A stretch of 30,061 nucleotides of DNA from Scytonema sp. UIC 10036 (GTDB lineage: Bacteria; Cyanobacteriota; Cyanobacteriia; Cyanobacteriales; Nostocaceae). Below the pieces are notes generated by a model. It saw only the letters and a list, made by a program, of their open reading frames with translations. It did no database searches and had not been told where the DNA came from. Position 1 is the first letter of the stretch. Each line of letters starts with the position of its first letter. Location of the stretch: assembly GCF_009725235.1 (NCBI RefSeq), contig NZ_WJFC01000168.1:1-30061 (forward strand), read 5' to 3'. A program made the translations under genes and the position numbers. Of this stretch, positions 24,341-30,061 are shown piece after piece.

Positions 24341-25150
24341 CGGCTTTCGCCTGTACCTAAAGTTAGGCTGACGAGCAGTAAATGAAGCTTGAGAACCAAC
24401 AAATTTAATTCCTTGTTCTATGACTTGAGATCTAAGCTCTCTACATTGAGCTTGAATTGCACGAGACTGTTCTCTAAGTATTTTAGATTTTGCCCGAGTT
24501 TCAAAAGCCTTCTTTCTCAACGCTATTATCTCAGTTAAAATCCCTTTATTATTGGTAAGTTTATAATTGGCTGACTGACTTATTAAAGGTTTAATAGAAT
24601 TTGATATTTCTCGATGCTCTAACTCTGAAGGTTTGACCGTGGAATTACAGATAGTACTGAGCAGTTCTGCTAAAATTTCATTGTTAGACTTTTTACTTGC
24701 CAAAAGTTTTTTGACTAATTCTTTAGCCTCATCAAGTGATAACCAAGGTGAATTAAGTGCAAGACACAAATCCATATTGGTATCCTGTAACTCTTGCCTC
24801 ATCTCCTGCAGTTCTATCTCTTTGTCATACAACAGTTGCTTTAGCGTTTCTACTTGCTCGCATACAAGCTCTAATCTATTTTCAATTTCTGGTCTTTCAG
24901 CAGAGTTAAGAGCAGTAGATTCTATAACTTGACTATCTTTCTGTTTAGAATTTTCTAATTGAACAACTGTGCGATCGGTTTGATTGACTTTAGCAAAAAA
25001 TGTTTCTAAGATTTCTATAGTCTTTTCTAAAAATTCTAGAGTATTAAATAATACATTAATGTCACTATTTTTATCAGCTTCACTATTATACAAAGGTAAC
25101 TGCAAATCTTCTAGAAATTTTGACTTGTTATCAGCACTTAAAGAGTCCAT
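24317..25150 (-). CDS. Coiled-coil protein of unknown function, 277 residues
   Basis: The protein is mostly helical and charged. Residues about 30-125 form a long coiled coil (NTLEFLEKTIEILETFFAKV; later LVCEQVETLKQLLYDKEIEL and QEMRQELQDTNMDL). A middle region, WLSLDEAKELVKKLLASKKS, follows. The basic C-terminal third has KAFETRAKSKILREQSRAIQ and AQCRELRSQVIEQG, then a tail ending KPKKIHRAD. The 'SREL/CREL' helical style recalls the small protein at 15149-15487. ATG 25150 is preferred to TTG 25165. The stop codon sits in the loop of the tex terminator hairpin. I do not recognise the family; an adaptor role is only a guess from the coiled coil. Confidence 0.65.
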   Translation of the reverse strand: MDSLSADNKSKFLEDLQLPLYNSEADKNSDINVLFNTLEFLEKTIEILETFFAKVNQTDRTVVQLENSKQKDSQVIESTALNSAERPEIENRLELVCEQVETLKQLLYDKEIELQEMRQELQDTNMDLCLALNSPWLSLDEAKELVKKLLASKKSNNEILAELLSTICNSTVKPSELEHREISNSIKPLISQSANYKLTNNKGILTEIIALRKKAFETRAKSKILREQSRAIQAQCRELRSQVIEQGIKFVGSQASFTARQPNFRYRRKPKKIHRAD

Positions 25151-25331
25151 AGGCTTTGGAAGCAAAGTTCTTAATGCGTATATTTTACCTATAAATCAGT
25201 AACAGACGGTAGAGTTGAAGAAACATCTACCTTAATAAGTAGTTAAAGTAAATATTTATTGCAACAAAAAGCAACAGACCAAGAATTGCTACTTGAATCA
25301 AAAATTTTGAGTGGCTGTAAAAACTTCATAC

Positions 25332-25453
25332 CACCTCGTTCCCAGGTTCTACCTGGGAATGCATTACTAGAGGCTCCGCCTCGCAAGTCGAGAGAGCACA
25401 GGAGGCAGCAGCCCACCGTAAGGCATTCCCAGCCAGAGGCTGGGAACGAGGTG
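25332..25453. repeat. Nested palindromic repeat element, about 120 bp
   Basis: The outer ends are inverse copies (CACCTCGTTCCCAG at 25332-25345 and CTGGGAACGAGGTG at 25440-25453). Inside are three hairpins: TTCCCAGGT-TCT-ACCTGGGAA (25339-25359), GAGGC-TCC-GCCTC (25370-25382) and TTCCCAGCC-AGA-GGCTGGGAA (25426-25446). The family also occurs at 9728-9771. It fills most of the 300-base gap between two minus-strand genes. Confidence 0.85.
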
Positions 25454-25467
25454 ACAGCCCATCAAAA

Positions 25468-26724
25468 TTAATGCGATGAACCACTAGAAGCGCTCCGCTC
25501 CTTTGAAGAAAGAGTCTTTAAAAAAGATTCTAAATTGTCAATAGATACTAACTCATCAAACATGGACGGTACTGTGTTGCGGATTCTCAGCTGGATCGCC
25601 CTACCTGATTTGTCTTCTTGAAATTCGTAGATAAGATTCTTTTTAACGGCTTGGGTTAAGAGAATGTAGTGCGGTGGGAAAGCTTTTAGTGCTCTAGCTC
25701 GTTGGTCTTTTGATAGGGCAAACCAAACTTTCTCTTTTCTGTCAGGATTGATGTTAGCGATCGCGGTTTTGATTTTGTTCCAATCCACCTGCCCTGTAGC
25801 AGCTTCCAAAAGGACTTCAACGGCTGTTAGCTCAACTGAAGAGAGTTCTGAGAGGGGAGTTGTGGGAGGATTTTGTTCCAGGAATAGATCGGCTTGGTAT
25901 TGTGCAATTTTCTGTAGGGTTCTTTGACGTTCGACACTTTCATCGGAGGCGTATGGGGGCTGACGGAGCGAGGCTTCGGACATGGGTCGATCGAGTTCCA
26001 GAATCCATTTTTTGGTTGCGTCTAATAATAGAAACTCTTGTCCTTGGAAATTAACTTTGGGAAAGCTTGTATTTAGGGTGACACTCAAAGATGAATCATT
26101 TTCTTCTACAACAGAAGCTTGAAGAGATATTTCCGTAACGAGGCTTTGAGTTTCAATAACTTTAACAATTTCCTGACGCAGTTCTATAGATTGGGCTGCG
26201 ATCGTTTGGGGTGTCTTGCCCTCACTTTTTGCCATGCGCTCTAGCGCGATACCAGCTTCGGGATGGTCGTAGATATCCCCCGTATTAAAGAATATTCCTC
26301 CCTCGCCCCAGATGGTGTCTCTAAGTTGAGTAGGTTTCCTCTCGCGCTTGCAAAGAGTTTTGATAAGGTTTTCTATTTTGGTTGGTGTAATATCTGTTAA
26401 ATTTTCCAGGGCTTCTCTTACAGGAGTCAGGGAAGGACGGGTTAATTTCTTGAGGCTCAGGATGCCCAGTGCGGAAATTTCTTCCGGGTCGCATTCTGAA
26501 TACGATTGCGCCAGTTCCACATATTCTTTAACATCTTTCGGATTCTGCTGGAAGCGTTTTAGTTCCCTGTTAAATTCAAATTTGCCAATGCTTTGTTGGA
26601 TAAGAGACAGATCTGATGAAGCTTCCAGGAGTGCCTGGGTTGCTTCTTGGATCTTTACAAGGGGTAAACTAAATCTACTTAAAGCTATGCAATAAGCAGA
26701 AATGTCATTAATTGCTGGTATCAT
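25468..26724 (-). CDS. Unrecognised 418-residue protein beside an IS607-type transposase
   Basis: The protein is soluble and mostly helical, with no signal peptide or membrane helix. Visible segments are LVKIQEATQALLEASSDLSL, FNRELKRFQQNPKDVKEYVE, DTIWGEGGIFFNTGDIYDHP, a beta-rich middle (SLSVTLNTSFPKVNFQGQEF) and a C-terminal part with DQRARALKAFPPHYILLTQA and a Ser-rich tail. I do not recognise a family and see no RuvC-type DDE motif or zinc finger, so it is not TnpB although its length is similar. It follows the tnpA gene on the same strand with a 150-base gap and could share its transcript. It starts at ATG 26722-26724 and ends in a Ser-rich tail only 14 bases from a palindromic element. 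Confidence 0.65.
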   Translation of the reverse strand: MIPAINDISAYCIALSRFSLPLVKIQEATQALLEASSDLSLIQQSIGKFEFNRELKRFQQNPKDVKEYVELAQSYSECDPEEISALGILSLKKLTRPSLTPVREALENLTDITPTKIENLIKTLCKRERKPTQLRDTIWGEGGIFFNTGDIYDHPEAGIALERMAKSEGKTPQTIAAQSIELRQEIVKVIETQSLVTEISLQASVVEENDSSLSVTLNTSFPKVNFQGQEFLLLDATKKWILELDRPMSEASLRQPPYASDESVERQRTLQKIAQYQADLFLEQNPPTTPLSELSSVELTAVEVLLEAATGQVDWNKIKTAIANINPDRKEKVWFALSKDQRARALKAFPPHYILLTQAVKKNLIYEFQEDKSGRAIQLRIRNTVPSMFDELVSIDNLESFLKTLSSKERSASSGSSH

Positions 26725-26875
26725 CCAAACTGGTTACTGCATTTTAGAGCGTTTTCGTTTAATGGCCACCGACAGAGTAGGCAATCCTAGTAACCGTATA
26801 TTCAGTTGTTTGGACTACTTTTTTCCGCGCCATTGGCGTACCCAATTCCAGACATTGACTACATAATACTACGTT

Positions 26876-27457
26876 TTACTCCAAATTGACAACCTCTTTT
26901 TCAATCTTTTTTTCATATTTCCGTAAAAAGTACAATCTTGAACTGAAACAATGCATGATACTCATAAAGTCTTGCATTAACTCTTGTTGAGGGCTTAGTT
27001 CGGCGTTGTTAAGAACAGTAATAGCGCAGTTATGCAATTGACAAAACCACTCTATGAATTCAAAACCGAATCTAGCTAATCGGTCTTTGTGTGCAACAAC
27101 TATTTCTTTAACCTGACCCTTGGTTACATCCTCCATCAGAGCTATGAACCTTTTGCTCTTAAAGTTCATTCCCGATCCAATTTCAGATATACAAACACAG
27201 TTGGGGTAATTTTTTCCTAAATAATTAATTTGGTTCTCAAGTTCTGGTTTCTGACCACTTGTTGAAATTCTAGCGTATAGCACTACTTTACGTAGGTCTG
27301 TTCCACCTTTAATGGATTCTAAGGAGGCTTGGCTATAGCGTCTGTGACCGCCAGGGGATCTGATATAGTCTATTTTTCCATCGTCTGCCCAATCCGCTAG
27401 GGTTTTAGGGTGATAGCCATATTGTTTGTAAACTTGCTGTGGGGATAGATATTGCAT
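26876..27457 (-). CDS. tnpA: IS607 family transposase TnpA (MerR-like HTH plus serine recombinase)
   Basis: The 193-residue protein has an N-terminal MerR/excisionase-type helix-turn-helix (LSPQQVYKQYGYHPKTLADW, then RSPGGHRRYSQASL) and a small serine recombinase domain (VVLYARISTSGQKPELENQI, then SEIGSGMNFKSKRFIALME, then EIVVAHKDRLARFGFEFIEW). The catalytic serine is expected at Ser65 in YARIS. IS607 elements move by serine-recombinase chemistry and normally carry tnpB after tnpA. No tnpB is present here. The length is normal and the frame is intact, so the enzyme may be active. The start codon directly borders a 12-bp perfect inverted repeat. Confidence 0.92.
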   Translation of the reverse strand: MQYLSPQQVYKQYGYHPKTLADWADDGKIDYIRSPGGHRRYSQASLESIKGGTDLRKVVLYARISTSGQKPELENQINYLGKNYPNCVCISEIGSGMNFKSKRFIALMEDVTKGQVKEIVVAHKDRLARFGFEFIEWFCQLHNCAITVLNNAELSPQQELMQDFMSIMHCFSSRLYFLRKYEKKIEKEVVNLE

Positions 27458-27490
27458 AAATGGAGTTAAATATTACGGTTAACTCCATTT
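27458..27490. promoter_or_regulatory. Perfect 12-bp inverted repeat at the tnpA start
   Basis: AAATGGAGTTAA (27458-27469) and TTAACTCCATTT (27479-27490) are separated by nine bases and touch the tnpA start codon. This could be an operator for TnpA self-control or part of the element end. TTTTACTCC follows the right arm and occurs again at the far end of tnpA (26874-26882). Confidence 0.55.
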
Positions 27491-27663
27491 TACTCCTAAT
27501 TAAAGTGACTTACTAAAATGGGGGTCTGGCAAAAGAGGTCTGATGTTGCTACCATAGAAATCAGTAAAATGTTTATTTAAACTACTTGTCCCCTTTGGAG
27601 GCCTTAACTCTTTTGGGGAATTTTTATATATTATACAGCAAGAACGGAATCTTTTTGTTACGT

Positions 27664-28044
27664 TTATTTGCTCGAATTCCTGGTGGCGACACTATCACCC
27701 GGTTTTGAAGGCCATCGAATAGTGAGAATCGTGCAGTCAGACTCAGCAACCCAAGAATGGGGTACACCTGCACGCCAGAGAACGTAATCACCCTCACGTG
27801 ACAATAAAATTTCCCTATCTTCAAATTTGAGGCGAAATTCCCCATGAATGAGAATGGAGATAGTCGCCGCTTGGTTGTTGACTGCCCATTCGGATCTGCT
27901 GTCACCAGCTTTATGGATAGCCCATTTTAATTCTAGTTCTTCTGTAGATCGGGGATCGTCAGTTGGGGTTATGAAGTGACCGAGGAACCATCCCCAACGA
28001 TTTGCACCTTCGCTTGCAGCGTTACCAAAAACAACTTTTGTCAT
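27664..28044 (-). CDS. Cupin domain protein
   Basis: The 126-residue protein is a single cupin barrel. The middle shows AATISILIHGEFRLKFED, then REILLSREGDYVLWRAGVPH and SWVAESDCTILTIRWPS, which match the two cupin motifs with the PHSW His as a likely metal ligand. The first motif lacks the usual paired His, so metal binding may be weak or absent; the role could be sugar or ligand binding. The start ATG (28042-28044) lies inside a 7-bp repeat array. It sits alone between the IS607 transposase and a dispersed repeat, and no pathway partner is visible. The C-terminal tail SVATRNSSK is short and polar. Confidence 0.78.
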   Translation of the reverse strand: MTKVVFGNAASEGANRWGWFLGHFITPTDDPRSTEELELKWAIHKAGDSRSEWAVNNQAATISILIHGEFRLKFEDREILLSREGDYVLWRAGVPHSWVAESDCTILTIRWPSKPGDSVATRNSSK

Positions 28045-28095
28045 TTGTTATTTGCCATTTGTTATTTGTTATTTGTCATCGTTCATTGGTCATTG
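28041..28095. repeat. 7-bp tandem repeat array at the cupin start
   Basis: Repeats of CATTTGT, TATTTGT and TATTTGC, ending in CATTGGTCATTG, the same heptamer family as at 8727-8765 on the other strand. The cupin start codon lies in the last unit. Confidence 0.85.
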
Positions 28096-28107
28096 CACAG
28101 TAATTAT

Positions 28108-28228
28108 GTAGGTTGGGTTGAGGCACGAAAACTAACTTAATTATACAGGCATTGTTAAGTTTCACTTCGTTCAAATGCCACTTCCCTCAACAGGCGAAAC
28201 TCCCCAAGCGAAAGGCTCCCCAACCTAC
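28108..28228. repeat. GTAGGTTGGG dispersed repeat, copy 4, longer
   Basis: Ends are the usual GTAGGTTGGG (28108-28117) and CCCAACCTAC (28219-28228), but the interior is about 45 bases longer and differs from the other copies. It is the main content of the 330-base gap before ndhK; the rest is AT-rich DNA in which I see no gene. Confidence 0.85.
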
Positions 28229-28420
28229 AAAAATTTTATCTGGGCTGTATTATGGCTGAAATATCTTATATTTTGTATTGTATTTCATATCACATATTAA
28301 CTTAATAAAAGCCTATTTCTAATGGCAGAATAAATTGCTATCTAAAATATTTATCTTCTTATAGAAGAGGCTTTGAAAAAAAAGACAAGCGTTAAATTTA
28401 TTAAGCAACCGGACAAATTC

Positions 28421-29161
28421 ATGAATCCCAATGAAAACAATCCAAATGGCTCATCTGGGAAAGAAATAATCCTAGCTCCAACAAGCTACGGAGTGACTAA
28501 TCAACTTTCAGAAAATGTTATATTGACGACCTTAGATGACCTGTATAACTGGGCAAGGCTATCTAGCTTGTGGCCTCTGATGTATGGTACAGCTTGCTGC
28601 TTTATTGAATTCGCAGCTATGATTGGCTCCCGATTCGATTTTGATAGATTTGGTCTCATTCCTCGTGCTAGCCCGCGTCAAGCTGACTTAATTATTTTGG
28701 CAGGCACTTTAAACGTGAAAATGTCTCAGCCGACAATGCGTCTTTACGAGCAGATGCCTGAGCCAAAGTATGTTATCGCAATGGGAGCCTGCATGATTAC
28801 TGGTGGTATGTTCAGCGCGGATTCTCCAACAGCTGTTCGAGGCGCTGATAAACTTTTGCCAATAGATGTGTATATACCAGGTTGTCCTCCCCGTCCAGAA
28901 GCAATCATGGATGCTATTATTAAGCTTCGCAAAAAAATATCTAATGATTCTATGCAGGATCGGGGAAAAATTACCCAGAGCCATCGCTACTACAGCACTA
29001 CCCACAACATGAAGCCCGGTTCACGCATCCTGACTGGTGAGTATTTACGATCGCCTGCTCGCCATAAGCCACCAGAAGCGCTAACACGAGCAATGGGAAC
29101 GTCCATGCCTCCTGCTCTTTTGACTATGGGACAAAAAGAATCAGAACCAGTGACAGAATAA
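28421..29161 (+). CDS. ndhK: NAD(P)H-quinone oxidoreductase subunit K (NuoB type), orphan copy
   Basis: NdhK holds the terminal N2 4Fe-4S cluster of the NDH-1 complex at the membrane arm interface. The 246-residue protein keeps the four ligand cysteines: Cys59-Cys60 (GTACCFIEF), Cys124 ([10 protein letters not shown]) and Cys155 (PGCPPRPEA). Strong family segments are [19 protein letters not shown] and [23 protein letters not shown] 28421 puts 28 residues before LSENVIL, as in typical cyanobacterial NdhK; TTG 28373 would add 16 residues and is close to GAAGAGG. The region [16 protein letters not shown] differs from the usual TITMKMAPQLVRLYEQ. Genes ndhC and ndhJ, its usual operon partners, are absent on both sides. 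It is probably a second, diverged copy or a relocated sole copy. Confidence 0.93.
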   Translation: MNPNENNPNGSSGKEIILAPTSYGVTNQLSENVILTTLDDLYNWARLSSLWPLMYGTACCFIEFAAMIGSRFDFDRFGLIPRASPRQADLIILAGTLNVKMSQPTMRLYEQMPEPKYVIAMGACMITGGMFSADSPTAVRGADKLLPIDVYIPGCPPRPEAIMDAIIKLRKKISNDSMQDRGKITQSHRYYSTTHNMKPGSRILTGEYLRSPARHKPPEALTRAMGTSMPPALLTMGQKESEPVTE

Positions 29162-29163
29162 TT

Positions 29164-29319
29164 CATAATTCGTAATTTGTAATTCGTAGTTATAGCAAAT
29201 TTCAACCTAGTGAGGTACAAAAATTACCCCCCTCTGTCCCCCCTTACTAAGGGGGGATGAAAGGGGGGTGTACCTCATTAGACTGAGAAAGGCTATAAAA
29301 TTACGAATTACGAATTATG
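29164..29319. repeat. Nested inverted-repeat element after ndhK
   Basis: Outer arms are CATAATTCGTAATTTG (from 29164) and its near inverse CGAATTACGAATTATG (to 29319), made of ATTCGTA heptamers. Inside are TGAGGTAC (29211-29218) and GTACCTCA (29270-29277) around C-rich and G-rich runs (CCCCCC, GGGGGG) that pair again. The right outer arm contains the stop codon of the VKOR-like gene. Confidence 0.8.
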
Positions 29320-29820
29320 ATGTTGGCTTGTGAGGGTATTGATGGCACTGAGGACTTCGGGTATTGCGATCGCTATTGATGCGAGCGAGCAAAGTGTTGC
29401 AATCTGGCAGTACGCACAAAACGCTTGATTCTCGCTCCATTCCTCACGAGCTAGTTCAAGTGCGGTAACTGCATCAAAAAGGAGTTTAGCGCCCATTGCG
29501 ATCGGCAATAATGGGTTCTCTTGCGCTCGGTTCTGACCACCTGCGCCTGCTAGCCAAGCTGTGATGGCATAATTGGTTACCATCATCAGCCCATCAGGAG
29601 TCTCAAGCCGACTGTATGCGTATTTAGACGCGTCAACTCGGTCTGAGTCAAAATACGGTAAGGGTGGATCGGGCAAGTGGCGAATAATTCCAGTCTGATA
29701 AAGCGAAACTAGGATTCCCATAGTAGCGCTTACCATAGATAGACCAATAATCCAACGACGGCGAATTAAGTCGGGGGTGTCGCCAAATCGCAGTTCGTAA
29801 CTGAGTTGCTCTGGATTCAT
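29308..29820 (-). CDS. VKOR-like small membrane protein with CAYC motif
   Basis: The 170-residue protein begins with a polar region, ELRFGDTPDLIRRRWIIGLS, and has membrane helices near 24-45 (WIIGLSMVSATMGILVSLYQ), at about 80-95, at about 105-120, and near the C-terminus (IATLCSLASIAIAIPEVLSA). A CAYC motif (FCAYCQIATLCSL) precedes the last helix. This is the pattern of small cyanobacterial proteins annotated in the vitamin K epoxide reductase family, where CxxC reacts with quinone to form disulphides. The second loop cysteine pair of full-length VKOR is not seen, so activity may be lost or changed. The stop codon lies in a heptamer repeat arm. It lies next to an orphan ndhK, another quinone-linked protein, but convergent with it. 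Confidence 0.62.
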   Translation of the reverse strand: MNPEQLSYELRFGDTPDLIRRRWIIGLSMVSATMGILVSLYQTGIIRHLPDPPLPYFDSDRVDASKYAYSRLETPDGLMMVTNYAITAWLAGAGGQNRAQENPLLPIAMGAKLLFDAVTALELAREEWSENQAFCAYCQIATLCSLASIAIAIPEVLSAINTLTSQHHNS

Positions 29821-29881
29821 AATATATATAAAGTGGATATTTGCAGTTAGAAAAACCCTGTTTGTGCTGTTTTTTTTGTTA

Positions 29882-30055
29882 GAGGATGTTTGAAAAGTTA
29901 TGATTGATGTATTAAATATTTTTACCCCACCCTAACCCTCCCCGATGTATTGGGGAGGGAACCAAATTGCTCTTGTTTCTCCCCAATACATCGGGGGGAT
30001 TAAGGGGGGTAATAATGCGATTAAAATCACAGCTAACCACTTTTCAAACATCCTC
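29882..30055. mobile_element. MITE-like element with 17-bp terminal inverted repeats
   Basis: GAGGATGTTTGAAAAGT (29882-29898) and its exact inverse ACTTTTCAAACATCCTC (30039-30055) bound a 174-bp unit without a coding frame. TTA flanks both ends (29879-29881 and 30056-30058), as expected of a 3-bp target duplication. Inside, CCCCGATGTATTGGGGAG pairs with a second copy (CTCCCCAATACATCGGGG), so the unit can fold almost entirely. It is a non-autonomous element; the transposase that would move it is not in the window. Confidence 0.82.
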
Positions 30056-30061
30056 TTATAG

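Noticed and set aside
25259..25471. 70-codon plus-strand frame
   Set aside because: It runs through the nested palindromic element at 25332-25453, and its residues simply follow the repeat.
26759..26833. 24-codon minus-strand frame between tnpA and the 418-residue gene, starting MARKKVVQTTEYTV
   Set aside because: It is too short to assign. It does not look like the start of TnpB or of the following gene, although it could be a remnant of lost element sequence.

Overview
The window looks like chromosome of a filamentous, probably heterocyst-forming cyanobacterium (Nostocales type). The evidence is an ndhK gene, many HIP1-type GCGATCGC octamers inside genes (for example near 4307, 9962, 12246, 19763, 22215, 23709, 25757 and 29367), arrays of 7-bp short tandem repeats, and dispersed palindromic repeats of the cyanobacterial GTAGGTTGGG and CCCAGGCTCCGCCTGGG kinds. 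I saw no rRNA, tRNA or CRISPR array. No species is claimed.

Layout. 35-531 (minus): an overlapping DUF4258/DUF2283 pair. 905-5439 (plus): a likely signalling operon of CheB methylesterase, CheR methyltransferase with PAS and coiled coil, and a PAS histidine kinase. 5483-7037: a GAF-PAS kinase fragment followed by a DUF1016/PDDEXK nuclease, both with codon use unlike the neighbours. 7148-9552: a calcineurin-like phosphoesterase and a membrane-anchored SAM methyltransferase. 9790-15860 (minus): a second, eroded Che cluster, with two small genes, a second CheB, a 92-codon CheR remnant separated from it by an inserted plus-strand gene that lacks its start, and a large CheB-CheR-PAS fusion. 15861-16496: tandem-repeat arrays and a VOC-fold gene whose end is frameshifted. 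16578-17069: a DUF4385 gene.

17315-21248 holds three consecutive plus-strand genes that share one plan: a Gly-zipper membrane-type segment followed by Ala/Val/Thr/Gln-rich amphipathic 11/18/22-residue repeats, LEA-like or YtxH-like. The third adds a second membrane segment and a basic C-terminal domain. This is the best candidate in the window for an undescribed system. It is followed by a small membrane protein (minus) and by tex (plus, 21994-24153).

24299-30061 is an accessory stretch: a coiled-coil protein whose stop codon sits in the loop of a terminator hairpin, an unrecognised 418-residue protein beside a solitary IS607-type serine transposase, a cupin, an orphan ndhK without ndhC/ndhJ, a small VKOR-like membrane protein, and a MITE-like element with 17-bp terminal inverted repeats.

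How it fits together. The two Che clusters could methylate and demethylate receptors, or act on each other through PAS and kinase modules, but no MCP receptor, CheA, CheW or motility gene is present here, so their target is elsewhere. A recurring theme is that short repeats lie exactly on gene ends and supply start or stop codons. This suggests that repeat insertion has reshaped gene boundaries in this region.
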